Program-made: the position numbers and the translations under genes
Assembly (NCBI GenBank): GCA_946222495.1
Contig: CAMICF010000063.1
Span: 1-13,338 of the forward strand
Length of the DNA: 13,338 bases
Direction: 5' to 3'
DNA from: an uncultured Janibacter sp.
GTDB taxonomy: Bacteria > Actinomycetota > Actinomycetes > Actinomycetales > Dermatophilaceae
In this document: positions 5,107 through 13,338 of the stretch, in pieces
Numbering within the stretch: the first letter of the stretch is position 1
Layout: every line of letters starts with the position of its first letter
The notes under the pieces: model-generated
What the model was told of the DNA's origin: nothing
Database searches by the model: none
What the model saw: only the letters and a program-made list of their open reading frames with translations

Positions 5107-6801
5107 ATGCTCGTAGCGGAGAGCACCCTTCGGCTTGATGCCAACTGGGTCGACTACCTGCTCATCGGGATCTACTTCGCCTTCGTCCTGGGTATCGGGC
5201 TGATGGCGCGGCGACAGGTCTCGACGAGCCTCGACTTCTTCCTCTCGGGGCGATCGCTCCCCGCGTGGGTGACCGGCCTCGCCTTCGTCTCGGCGAACCT
5301 CGGCGCCGTGGAGATCATGGGCATGTCCGCCAACGGCGCGGCGCTCGGCATGCCGACCTTCCACTACTACTGGATCGGCGCGATCCCGGCGATGCTCTTC
5401 CTCGCCGTCGTGATGATGCCCTTCTACTACGGCTCGAAGGTCCGCTCGGTCCCGGAGTTCATGCTCCGCCGCTTCGGCCCGACCGCGCACCTCGTGAACT
5501 CGATCAGCTTCGCGGTCGCCCAGGTGCTCATCGCCGGCGTGAACCTCTATCTGCTCGCCACGATCATCAACACGGTCCTCGGCTGGCCGATCCTCGTCTC
5601 CACCGTGGTGGCCGCAGTGGTTGTCCTCTCCTACATCACCCTCGGAGGGCTCTCCGCCGCGATCTACAACGAGGTCTTGCAGTTCTTCGTCATCGTCGCC
5701 GCGCTGACCCCGCTCACCGTGCTCGCCCTCAACAAGGTCGGCGGCTGGGACGGCATGACCGCCAAGATGGCCGCCGCCGGGACCGAGGGGGAGCTGCAGT
5801 CCTGGCCGGGTGGGTCCCTCACCCAGTTCGGCTCGGAGATCTGGTCGGTCATCGGCATCGTGCTCGGCCTCGGGTTCGTCCTCTCCTTCGGCTACTGGAC
5901 GACGAACTTCGTCGAGGTCCAGCGCGCCATGGCGAGCAAGGACATGAACGCCGCGCGCCGCGCGCCGATCATCGGGTCCTTCCCGAAGATGTTCATCCCC
6001 TTCATCATCATCCTGCCGGGCATGATCGCCGCGCTGATCGTCCCCGAGCTCGCGGCCTTCAAGGAGAAGGGGGGAACCGGCGGCGACGTCACGTACAACG
6101 ACGCCCTCCTGCTTCTCATGCGGGACCTGCTCCCCAACGGCCTGCTCGGCGTCGCGATCGCCGGCCTCATGGCGGCCTTCATGGCCGGCATGGCGGCGAA
6201 CATCTCCGCCTTCAACACCGTAGTCAGCTACGACATCTGGCAGACCTACGTGCAGAAGGACAAGCCGGACCACTACTACACGTCGCTCGGCCGCTGGGCG
6301 ACGGTGGTGGCGACGGTCATCGCGATCGGCACATCGCTCTTCGCGGGGCAGTACAGCAACATCATGGATTACCTGCAGACGCTCTTCGGGTTCTTCAACG
6401 CACCGCTCTTCGCCACCTTCATCATGGGCATGTTCTGGAAGCGGATGACCGCCGCAGCCGGGTGGATGGGCCTCGTCTCCGGCACCCTCGCCGCGGTCGT
6501 CGTGGCGATCCTCTCGGTCGACGCCCTCGGCCCGGCGAGCACCGGCGTCATCCCGCTCAGCGGGCAGGGCGCGGCCTTCGTCGCCGCCGGCACGGCCTTC
6601 GTCGTCGACGTCATCGTCAGCATCGTCGTCACCCAGTTCACCAGGCCCAGGGACCCGGCCGCGCTGCGTGGCCTCGTCTACTCGCTGACGCCCAAGGAGG
6701 ACCTCGCCGGCGCCCCGGTGGCCCACGCGTGGGAGTCGCCGGTCAAGCTGGCCGGCCTCTCGCTGGTCCTCGTCATCATCCTCAACGTGATCTTCAGATG
6801 A
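5107..6801 (+). CDS. Sodium:solute symporter, SGLT-like, probable galactose/glucose uptake
   Basis: The 564-residue polytopic protein has about 13-14 helices and the SSS-family landmarks in order. FFLSGRSLPAWVTGLAFVSA is followed by NLGAVEIMGMSANGAALG (first core helix). Next come VRSVPEFMLRRFGP and YITLGGLSAAIYNEVLQFF, which aligns with the GGLSAVVWTDVIQ segment of Vibrio vSGLT. A late segment, LFGFFNAPLFATFIMGMFWK, is also typical. ATG 5107 has GGAAGG 10 bases upstream. It couples inward Na+ flux to sugar uptake across the plasma membrane. The subfamily resemblance and the downstream galactokinase and UDP-sugar pyrophosphorylase point to galactose; glucose or another hexose cannot be excluded. 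Its stop overlaps an ATG (ATGA, 6798-6801) and the next gene follows at once, so the four genes 5107-9664 form one operon. Confidence 0.88.
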   Translation: MLVAESTLRLDANWVDYLLIGIYFAFVLGIGLMARRQVSTSLDFFLSGRSLPAWVTGLAFVSANLGAVEIMGMSANGAALGMPTFHYYWIGAIPAMLFLAVVMMPFYYGSKVRSVPEFMLRRFGPTAHLVNSISFAVAQVLIAGVNLYLLATIINTVLGWPILVSTVVAAVVVLSYITLGGLSAAIYNEVLQFFVIVAALTPLTVLALNKVGGWDGMTAKMAAAGTEGELQSWPGGSLTQFGSEIWSVIGIVLGLGFVLSFGYWTTNFVEVQRAMASKDMNAARRAPIIGSFPKMFIPFIIILPGMIAALIVPELAAFKEKGGTGGDVTYNDALLLLMRDLLPNGLLGVAIAGLMAAFMAGMAANISAFNTVVSYDIWQTYVQKDKPDHYYTSLGRWATVVATVIAIGTSLFAGQYSNIMDYLQTLFGFFNAPLFATFIMGMFWKRMTAAAGWMGLVSGTLAAVVVAILSVDALGPASTGVIPLSGQGAAFVAAGTAFVVDVIVSIVVTQFTRPRDPAALRGLVYSLTPKEDLAGAPVAHAWESPVKLAGLSLVLVIILNVIFR

Positions 6802-6821
6802 GCAAAGGGAGTCACCCGCCC

Positions 6822-7148
6822 ATGAGCGACGACCAGACCCGCCCCGACGAGGGCGCACCCCGGCGGCACACCGCCGGCATCTTCGACGTCCGCAACATCA
6901 TCGGCGCGCTGCTCGCCATCTACGGCGTGGTGCTCCTGCTCGTCCACTTCATCGGTGGCGACGACAGTGCCACCTCCGGGCGGGCCCACGACCAGGCGAA
7001 CCTGTGGACCGGCGCGGCGCTCCTCGCCGTCGGCATCGTCTTCTTCGTCTGGGCGAAGGTCCGCCCGACCGTGGTCGACGAGGACGAGCAGGAGCGTCTC
7101 AAGGCCGAGAAGCGGGAGCTGGGCACGCCCGGGTCCACGGCCGACTGA
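6822..7148 (+). CDS. Small two-helix membrane protein linked to the symporter
   Basis: A 108-residue protein of no recognised family. It has a charged N-terminus (MSDDQTRPDEGAPRRH), a helix IIGALLAIYGVVLLLVHFIG (about 26-45), an external or internal loop of about 15 residues, a second helix LWTGAALLAVGIVFFVWAKV (about 61-80), and a charged tail rich in Glu, Asp and Lys. The ATG at 6822 is preferred because AAAGGGAG lies at 6804-6811. An in-frame ATG at 6798 overlapping the symporter stop would add eight residues. It sits between the symporter and the pyrophosphorylase with only 3 bp to the next start. Position suggests an accessory subunit or stabiliser of the symporter, but no sequence motif proves this. 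It does not resemble the DUF4212 partners of acetate-type symporters as far as can be judged by eye. Confidence 0.8.
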   Translation: MSDDQTRPDEGAPRRHTAGIFDVRNIIGALLAIYGVVLLLVHFIGGDDSATSGRAHDQANLWTGAALLAVGIVFFVWAKVRPTVVDEDEQERLKAEKRELGTPGSTAD

Positions 7149-7151
7149 TCC

Positions 7152-8506
7152 GTGCCCGACCACCTCACCGCAGCACTGGACAAGGCCCGGACCGACGGGG
7201 CGACGGCCGCGGAGCTCAGCGCCCTTCGTCGACGCCTGGAGCAGCTCGACGACCCCGCGGCCGGCCTCCTCCCCGGGGAGGACCTCGAACCGCTGGCGGA
7301 CCTGCCGCGCCCGGCGGACCTGCCGGAGCCGTCCCCCGAGCGCGCCCGCGAGGTCCTCGACCGCGTCGCCGTCATCAAGGTCAACGGCGGCCTCGGCACG
7401 AGCATGGGCCTCGCCGGGCCGAAGTCGCTCCTCGAGGTCAAGCCCGGGCACAGCTTCCTCGACATCGTCGCCCGGCAGGTGCTCGCCATCCGGCACGAGC
7501 ACGGGGTCGGGCTGCCGCTGCTCCTCATGAACTCGGTGGCCACGCGGCAACCCTCGCTGGACGCCCTTCGCCGGCACGACGGCCTCGAGCAGACGCTCCC
7601 GCTGGACTTCCTCCAGGGGCGCGAGCCCAAGCTGCGCGCCGACGACCGGCACCCGATCGACTGGCCGGCCGACCCGCGCCTCGAGTGGTGCCCGCCCGGT
7701 CACGGCGACGTCTATACCGCGCTCGCCGCGACGGGGACGCTCACCGCGCTGCTCGACGCGGGCATCCGCTGGGCCTTCCTCTCCAACGCCGACAATCTCG
7801 GCGCCGTCGTCGACCCGCGGATCGCGGCGTGGATGGCCGCGGAGGGGGCTCCCTTCGTCATGGAGGCGGTGCGCGGCACCGCCTCCGACAGGAAGGGGGG
7901 CCACCTCGCCCGCCACGACGGGCGGACCGTGCTGCGGGAGACCGCGCAGGTCCCCGAGGGTGACCGGTCCTTCACCGACGTCGCGCGGTGGCGGTTCTAC
8001 AACTCGAACAACCTCTGGATCGACCTCGAGGCCCTGCGAGACCTGCAGGCTGCGGACTCGGGTGCGCCGGACCTCCCGCTCATCGTCAACCGCAAGACCG
8101 TGGACCCGACCGACCCGACGTCGCCCGCCGTGCTCCAGCTCGAGAGCGCCATGGGGGCGGCCATCGGGGCGATCCCCGGGGCGCGTGCCGTCGAGGTGCC
8201 GCGGACGCGCTTCGCTCCCGTGAAGACGACGGACGACCTGCTCGTCGTCCGCTCGGACGCCTACGAGCTGGCCGCCGACGGTCGCCTCCTCCCGACCTTC
8301 GAGGGGCCCGGTCCCGTCGTGACGCTCGACCCCGCGCACTACCGGCACCTGGCCGACTTCGAGCGGCTCTTCCCGGAGGGTGCGCCCTCCCTGCGCGACG
8401 CCGAGAGCCTGACGGTGACCGGTCCGGTGACCTTCGGTGCGGACGTCGTCGTCAGCGGGGCCGTGGACCTGTCGGGCCCGCGCAGGGTGGTCGGGGAGTG
8501 GCTCTC

Positions 8507-8510
<4 letters not shown>
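7152..8510 (+). CDS. UDPGP-family UTP:hexose-1-phosphate uridylyltransferase (UDP-sugar pyrophosphorylase)
   Basis: The 452-residue enzyme is of the eukaryotic-type UDPGP family, not the bacterial GalU type. The nucleotide-binding loop is VIKVNGGLGTSMGLAGPKSL (about residues 74-93), followed by LLLMNSVATR, FLQGREPKL, WCPPGHGDVYTAL (about 179-191), LSNADNLGAVVDP, FYNSNNLWIDLEAL, and KTVDPTDPTSPAVLQLESAM. These are the UTP- and sugar-phosphate-contacting blocks of the family. The reaction is UTP plus a hexose 1-phosphate to UDP-hexose and pyrophosphate. The GTG start at 7152 lies 3 bp after the previous stop, with only a weak ribosome site, so coupling is likely. Its stop overlaps galK (GTGA). 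Next to galactokinase and with no galT visible, it probably accepts galactose 1-phosphate as well as, or instead of, glucose 1-phosphate. That preference cannot be read from sequence alone. Confidence 0.88.
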
Positions 8511-9664
<1,154 letters not shown>

Positions 9665-9725
9665 CGCGCCTGGAAGTCCGCCCGGTGCTTGGCTGCCCAT
9701 CGATGTCGATGTGCCGACGGCTGGG

Positions 9726-10244
9726 CTACGGCGCGACCGGTGGCGCGCCGCCGGCCGCCAGGTGCCGGAGCAGCGCGACGACCTCGCCGGGTCGTTCCCC
9801 TTCGGCGACCTTGAGGGTGAGGGGCTTGCCCACGCGCAGGTGCACCCGAAGCCTGCCGGTCAGCATCCGCTTCTCCATGTCCGCGCCGACGACGTCGGCG
9901 GCAGGGGCCTCGCGGACGATGCGCCAGCGGCGCCACGGCTGGTCCTTGGTGATGAAGACTCGCCGGTCGGTCACGACGAGCAGCGGGAAGGTGTCGTCGG
10001 AGAGCGCTCCGACGAGGACCTCGTAGACGGTCTCGTCCGGGGCCAGCCGGAGCTCGGGCAGGGGCAGGTCATTGACGGCGCCGACGCTCCGGCCGTTGCG
10101 GGACATGGCCGCTCGGTACGTCTGCTCCGCCCGGTTCGAGCCCATCGATATGAAGGCCCGTTCGGCGGCACCCTCGCCCTGCTGCTCGAGCTGACGCTGC
10201 GCTTCGGCCATCTGTCGCATGCGGTCGCGCCACTTGGGTGCCAT
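9726..10244 (-). CDS. Hypothetical protein with PH-like (YokE-type) C-terminal domain
   Basis: A 172-residue soluble protein. The N-terminal third is helical and charged (WRDRMRQMAEAQRQLEQQ; possible short coiled coil). From about residue 75 it shows a beta-rich pattern: LRLAPDETVYEVLVGA, FPLLVVTDRRVFITKD, then LTGRLRVHLRVGKPLTLKVA and a closing helix GEVVALLRHL. A TDxRxxxxxx strand after a turn and a C-terminal helix recall bacterial PH-like domains of the YokE/bPH type, but this is judged by eye and no function can be assigned. The ATG at 10244 (MAPKW) was chosen; a longer start at 10289 adds a Pro-rich, poorly conserved-looking leader. Neither has a strong ribosome site. It converges on galK and diverges from the methyltransferase gene. 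Confidence 0.7.
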   Translation of the reverse strand: MAPKWRDRMRQMAEAQRQLEQQGEGAAERAFISMGSNRAEQTYRAAMSRNGRSVGAVNDLPLPELRLAPDETVYEVLVGALSDDTFPLLVVTDRRVFITKDQPWRRWRIVREAPAADVVGADMEKRMLTGRLRVHLRVGKPLTLKVAEGERPGEVVALLRHLAAGGAPPVAP

Positions 10245-10330
10245 GGATCCAGCGTAGGTCGGGCGGGTGGACCACGGTGGGTGCACCATCGGGGCATGCG
10301 ACCTGCGATGCCGTGCGTGTGCGGTGCCCG

Positions 10331-10939
10331 ATGAGCGACGCGGTCACGGCTGCTTACGACACGCGATCCGCCGAGTACGTCGAGATCCTCGGCTCCGTCG
10401 ACCAGATGGCCGATGAGGACAGGCGCACCATCACGGCGTGGCGCGACCGGGTCAGTGGTCCGATCGTCGACGCGGGCTGCGGTCCCGGTCACTGGACCGA
10501 TCTCCTGGCGAAGGGAGGTGACCCCCGCGTCGTCGGGCTGGACGCCTCGGCCGCGATGCTCGCGTCGGCACGGGACCGCTTCTCTCGCATCACGTGTGCG
10601 CGGGCGGACCTGGGTCATCTGCCCTTCGCCGATGGCTCCGTGGGTGGTGTGCTCGCCTGGTACTCGGTGATCCACGCCGAGGCCGCGGAGCTGCCGCGGA
10701 TCCTCGGGGAGGTGGCGCGCGTCCTGAGGCCGGGCGGGTCGCTGCTGCTCGGCTTCTTCGACGGGCCGGCGGGGGCTCCCTTCGACCATGCGGTGGCGAG
10801 GGCCCGGTGGTGGTCGGTGACGGCGTTGACGGAGCTCATGGCACCGCACGGCCTGGTCCTCGAGCGCAGTGCGTCACGACAGGACCCCGGGGTGCGACGT
10901 CATGGCGAGATCGTCGCGATCCGTGAGCCTGTCGCCTGA
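10331..10939 (+). CDS. Class I SAM-dependent methyltransferase
   Basis: A 202-residue Rossmann-fold methyltransferase. Motif I IVDAGCGPGHWTDLLA (about residues 45-60) binds S-adenosylmethionine, the acidic end of strand 2 is VVGLDASAAMLASAR, the motif II/III area is ARADLGHLPFADGSVGGVLA, and the post-motif is VARVLRPGGSLLLGFF. This is the Methyltransf_11/25 (UbiE-like) pattern; the acceptor molecule cannot be inferred. The ATG at 10331 (MSDAV) gives the usual short N-terminus; upstream in-frame starts would extend into the 86-bp divergent intergenic space and encode atypical sequence. No strong ribosome site is visible. It stands alone, followed by the separately controlled HNH gene. Confidence 0.85.
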   Translation: MSDAVTAAYDTRSAEYVEILGSVDQMADEDRRTITAWRDRVSGPIVDAGCGPGHWTDLLAKGGDPRVVGLDASAAMLASARDRFSRITCARADLGHLPFADGSVGGVLAWYSVIHAEAAELPRILGEVARVLRPGGSLLLGFFDGPAGAPFDHAVARARWWSVTALTELMAPHGLVLERSASRQDPGVRRHGEIVAIREPVA

Positions 10940-11015
10940 GCGGACTCATCCACATCCTCGTCACACGGGGGTGGTTGTCCACCGGCCCGAGCAGGCTCAG
11001 GTGGACTGTCGGTGA

Positions 11016-11031
11016 TCGAACATATGATCGA
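11016..11031 (+). promoter_or_regulatory. LexA-like SOS box overlapping a -10 element
   Basis: TCGAACATATGATCGA differs at one base from the actinobacterial SOS box TCGAAC-N4-GTTCGA. Within it lies TATGAT (11023-11028), a good -10, with TGGACT (11002-11007) as a possible weak -35. The box ends 3 bp before the ATG of the HNH gene, so LexA would block the promoter directly and the message would be leaderless or nearly so. The sequence also contains GATCGAAC twice as a direct repeat. Confidence 0.7.
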
Positions 11032-11034
11032 ACC

Positions 11035-12429
11035 ATGTCGGAAGCAGTGCAGCTCGATGGCCCGGGGATCCTCCCCGGACTTCGGCGTGCGCTGGGGGCG
11101 CTGCGGGGTGTGGACGGGGCCTCCGTGTGGCAGTCGCCCGACGCCGATCTGGGGGAGGCGTTGGCGCTCGTCGGGGAGATTCGTCAGCTGACCGAGGCGG
11201 CGGAGGTGGCGGCGGCACGTGAGGGCATCGGTCGAGGGCTGCCGACGGAGGAGGCCTGGTCGGCGCAGGACTGGGTGAGTGTGAGCGAAGGGCGCCGGGC
11301 CCCTCGTCCCGCGGTCGGCCACGTGGCGTCGGTGGTGCGGGTGGCGCAGGCGGACGATCTGTCCGGGCTGGGTGGTCCGGTGGCGGTCCTGGACGGTGAG
11401 GGTGGCGAGGGCGTCGGCCTCGCGACGGTGGTCGACACCTTTGCCCGGGGCGAGCTGCCGCTGGGCAAGGTCGACCAGCTCGTGAGGTTCCACGAGTCGG
11501 TGAGTCGGGTCGCGGACCCGGACCTGCTCGAGGCCGACCTGATGCTCCTGCTCGACGGGGCCCAGGACGACGTCGACTCCGGCCCGCGCGGCGTCGAGGT
11601 GGGCCGCGCCCACGGCCTCGACGAAAAGAAGCTCGCGGCCGCGATCACCATGACTGCACGGATGCTCCGACCGGACAAGGAGCTCAAGGACGAGGACGAA
11701 CGGCAGAAGGCCTCCCGTTCGCTCACCAAGAGCCCGGGGCCCTGCGGGATGACCCGCTACAAGGTCGTTTTGGACCCGGAGGGTTCTGCGGTCATCGATG
11801 CGGCGCTCGCGGCGCTGTCCGCGCCGGTCAAGGGGCCGGACGGCGAGCGGGACGAGCGATCGCCGGCGCGACGCAACGCGGACGCCCTCGTCGCCATCGT
11901 CGGTCGCGGTGTCTCCTCGCCCGGCGACGCGCCCAAGACGGACAAGGCTCAGGTCCTCGTCACGATCAGCCTGCAGGCGCTCCTCGGCGAGCTCGACCTG
12001 AGAGGACCCCTGGCGACGTATCGAGGTGCGGGCGCCTTCGGCCCCGGTGTCGGCGGTAGTCACGCAGGTGGCATCACCGCGACCGGTGAGGTCCTGGCGC
12101 CGAGTACGGTGCGCAAGATGGCGTGCGACGGCGGGATCATCCCCGTCGTGCTCGGTGGCGACGGCGAGATCCTCGACCTCGGCCGAGCGACCCGGTTCTT
12201 CACCCCGGCGCAGAAGAAGGCGCTGTGGCTTCGCGACCGGGGATGCACCTTTCCGGAGTGCACCATGCCCGCTCAGTGGACTGATGCGCATCACCTGGAC
12301 TGGTGGTCCCGAGGTGGGCGCACGGACCTCGACCGCGCGGCCCTCCTGTGCGAACGACACCACACGGTCGTCCATCAGCGTGACCTCGACGCCACCGTCG
12401 GCGCGGCCGGCGTCACGTGGCACCTGTAG
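11035..12429 (+). CDS. DUF222 / HNH endonuclease-domain protein (13E12-repeat family)
   Basis: The 464-residue protein has an N-terminal DUF222-type helical domain (LALVGEIRQLTEAAEVAAAR at about residues 43-62, then repeated Ala/Arg/Asp-rich helices) and a C-terminal HNH module. There CTFPEC (C404, C409) begins the zinc-binding part, AHHLDWWSRGG holds the catalytic H419/H420 region, and CERHHTVVHQ ends it. This arrangement is that of the REP13E12 family, very abundant and multicopy in actinobacteria, with uncertain biological role; nuclease activity is inferred from HNH residues. The ATG at 11035 has no ribosome site, consistent with a leaderless mRNA. The LexA-like box makes it a likely DNA-damage-induced gene, as reported for mycobacterial 13E12 copies. 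No terminal repeats marking a mobile unit were found around it. Confidence 0.9.
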   Translation: MSEAVQLDGPGILPGLRRALGALRGVDGASVWQSPDADLGEALALVGEIRQLTEAAEVAAAREGIGRGLPTEEAWSAQDWVSVSEGRRAPRPAVGHVASVVRVAQADDLSGLGGPVAVLDGEGGEGVGLATVVDTFARGELPLGKVDQLVRFHESVSRVADPDLLEADLMLLLDGAQDDVDSGPRGVEVGRAHGLDEKKLAAAITMTARMLRPDKELKDEDERQKASRSLTKSPGPCGMTRYKVVLDPEGSAVIDAALAALSAPVKGPDGERDERSPARRNADALVAIVGRGVSSPGDAPKTDKAQVLVTISLQALLGELDLRGPLATYRGAGAFGPGVGGSHAGGITATGEVLAPSTVRKMACDGGIIPVVLGGDGEILDLGRATRFFTPAQKKALWLRDRGCTFPECTMPAQWTDAHHLDWWSRGGRTDLDRAALLCERHHTVVHQRDLDATVGAAGVTWHL

Positions 12430-12441
12430 CGACCGCGCCCC

Positions 12442-12466
12442 GCACCCGACCCGACCGGTCGGGTGC
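12442..12466 (+). terminator. Hairpin between convergent genes, probable terminator
   Basis: GCACCCGACC (12442-12451) pairs perfectly with GGTCGGGTGC (12457-12466) across a 5-base loop, 12 bases after the HNH stop. There is no T tract on either side, which is common for actinobacterial terminators. Placed between converging genes it could serve both directions. Confidence 0.6.
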
Positions 12467-12519
12467 TGAGGCATGTCCGGGTGAGGTTTCGGCGTTGCGC
12501 TGCACCGATGTCATCCTGC

Positions 12520-12543
12520 AGCGGCGCAGCGGCGCAGCGGCGC
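12520..12543. repeat. 8-bp tandem repeat, three copies
   Basis: AGCGGCGC occurs three times head to tail in the short space between the HNH hairpin and the end of the P1B ATPase gene. It is non-coding on the plus strand and lies 26 bp beyond the ATPase stop. It could vary in copy number by slippage; no function is apparent. Confidence 0.7.
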
Positions 12544-12569
12544 GGCGCTTCTGGCCTGTGTGCGTGAGC

Positions 12570-13338
12570 TCAGGCGGTGCGCTCCACCTTCGAGGTGCTG
12601 CGCTCGGGCGAGAGGTCGAGGCGCCGCAGCAGCTGGGCGTTGAGCGCGACGACGATGGTCGAGAGCGACATGAGGATCGCCCCGACACTCATCGGCAGGA
12701 CGAACCCGACGGGAGCCAGCACTCCCGCCGCCAGCGGTACCGAGAGGAGGTTGTAGCCGGCGGCCCACCAGAGGTTCTGCCGCATCTTCCGGTACGTCTC
12801 CCGGGAGAGGTCGATGACGGACAGCACCGAGCGGGGGTCCGAGCTCGCGAGCACGACTCCCGCGGAGCCGATGGCCACGTCGGTACCCGCTCCGATGGCG
12901 ATGCCGACGTCCGCCTGGGCCAGTGCCGGAGCGTCGTTGACGCCGTCGCCGACCATGGCGACCTTGCGCCCTTCGTCCTGGAGCTCGGCGACCTTGGCTA
13001 CCTTGTCCTCGGGCCGGACCCCGGCGAAGACCCGGTCGATGCCCAGCTCGGCGGCGACGGTGTCGGCGACGGCCTGCGCGTCGCCGGTGATCATCACGAC
13101 CTGCGCGCCCGCAGCGTGCAGGGCGTCGACCGCGCGCCTCGACTCGGGGCGGACCTCGTCGGCGAGGCGAAGGGCGCCGATGACGGCACCGTCGGCTAGG
13201 ACGTGGAGGATGATCGCGCCCTCCTCACGCCAGTCGTCGGCGACGGGGAGCTCGTCGCGGCCACGCTGCTCGAGCAGGTGGGGTCCGCCGACCTCGATCA
13301 CGGTTCCGCCGACGTCCGCGCGGACGCCGGCGGAACCG
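12570..13338 (-). CDS. P1B-type heavy-metal-translocating ATPase, C-terminal part
   Basis: The frame is open from the window edge to TGA at 12572-12570 and encodes the last 255 or so residues. Visible are the nucleotide-binding region ending, ADEVRPESRRAVDALHAAG, the MITGD strand, GVRPEDKVAKVAELQ, and the P-type hinge MVGDGVNDAPALAQADVGIA. Two final membrane helices follow: YNLLSVPLAAGVLAP and LPMSVGAILMSLSTIVVALN. The phosphorylated DKTG, the CPx helix and any metal-binding N-terminal domain lie outside the window. The last helix reads MSLST, the pattern given for P1B-3 (CopB-like) pumps, whereas CopA-type pumps usually show MxxSS. It would export copper or a related metal; the ion is not certain without the CPx motif. 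It converges on the HNH gene. Confidence 0.92.
   Translation of the reverse strand, partial: GSAGVRADVGGTVIEVGGPHLLEQRGRDELPVADDWREEGAIILHVLADGAVIGALRLADEVRPESRRAVDALHAAGAQVVMITGDAQAVADTVAAELGIDRVFAGVRPEDKVAKVAELQDEGRKVAMVGDGVNDAPALAQADVGIAIGAGTDVAIGSAGVVLASSDPRSVLSVIDLSRETYRKMRQNLWWAAGYNLLSVPLAAGVLAPVGFVLPMSVGAILMSLSTIVVALNAQLLRRLDLSPERSTSKVERTA

Noticed and set aside
4612..6858. A 748-codon open frame on the minus strand.
   Set aside because: It runs antisense to the clearly real symporter, with a low-complexity Asp/Glu/Arg/Gly composition typical of an antisense frame in high-GC DNA. Only its last ~55 codons (GNAT remnant) have family-like sequence.
9665..9725. A possible terminator between galK and the convergent PH-like gene.
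   Set aside because: Only a short CATCGA/TCGATG palindrome is seen, with no stable stem and no T tract.
12442..12466. The perfect 10-bp inverted repeat as a mobile-element end or regulator operator.
   Set aside because: Its place just after a stop codon between convergent genes and its short loop fit a terminator better, and no partner copy was seen in the window.
10900..12474. A 524-codon minus-strand frame opposite the HNH gene.
   Set aside because: No motifs, and antisense to a protein with intact DUF222 and HNH features.

Overview
The window is high-GC DNA with strong G/C third-position codon bias, GTG starts and tightly packed, overlapping genes. Together with a DUF222/HNH gene under a LexA-like box, this points to an actinobacterium; an Intrasporangiaceae-type organism such as Janibacter is a guess from overall gene content. 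No rRNA, tRNA or CRISPR array was seen.

Left part (1-4309): a divergent pair of transcription units around a short control region. Leftward runs an FAD-dependent oxidoreductase (COG2907-like). It loses family resemblance after about 228 residues, where sequence resembling an insertion-sequence end (1-54) begins. Rightward runs a compact unit: a SRPBCC/START-like protein, a MerR regulator with a C-terminal cobalamin-binding photoreceptor module (CarH/LitR type, with an intact Wx9EH motif), and an MMPL-family RND exporter overlapping it by 4 bp. A CarH-like box (TGTACA, with a degenerate copy exactly 11 bp away) sits between the two units and overlaps the predicted -35 of the leftward gene. The likely picture is a B12-dependent light switch controlling redox/lipid or isoprenoid functions.

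Scar region (4310-5106): no intact gene. It holds a 5' remnant of type I isopentenyl-diphosphate isomerase (idi) and the C-terminal parts of two unrelated GNAT acetyltransferases. These two are joined head to head at a small inverted repeat, and one also carries a frameshift. An idi remnant beside a CarH/LitR regulator and an MMPL exporter suggests the remains of a carotenoid locus whose crt genes are gone or elsewhere.

Middle part (5107-9664): a four-gene operon with a sodium/sugar symporter, a two-helix membrane protein, a eukaryotic-type UDP-sugar pyrophosphorylase and galactokinase. With no galT in view, galactose would enter with Na+, be phosphorylated by GalK and be activated directly with UTP (Isselbacher-type route) rather than by the Leloir transferase.

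Right part (9726-13338): a leftward PH-like hypothetical protein, a divergent class I SAM methyltransferase, a DUF222/HNH endonuclease-like gene whose LexA-like SOS box overlaps its predicted -10 and lies 3 bp before its start, a hairpin terminator, an 8-bp tandem repeat, and the C-terminal part of a leftward P1B metal-transporting ATPase that runs off the window.
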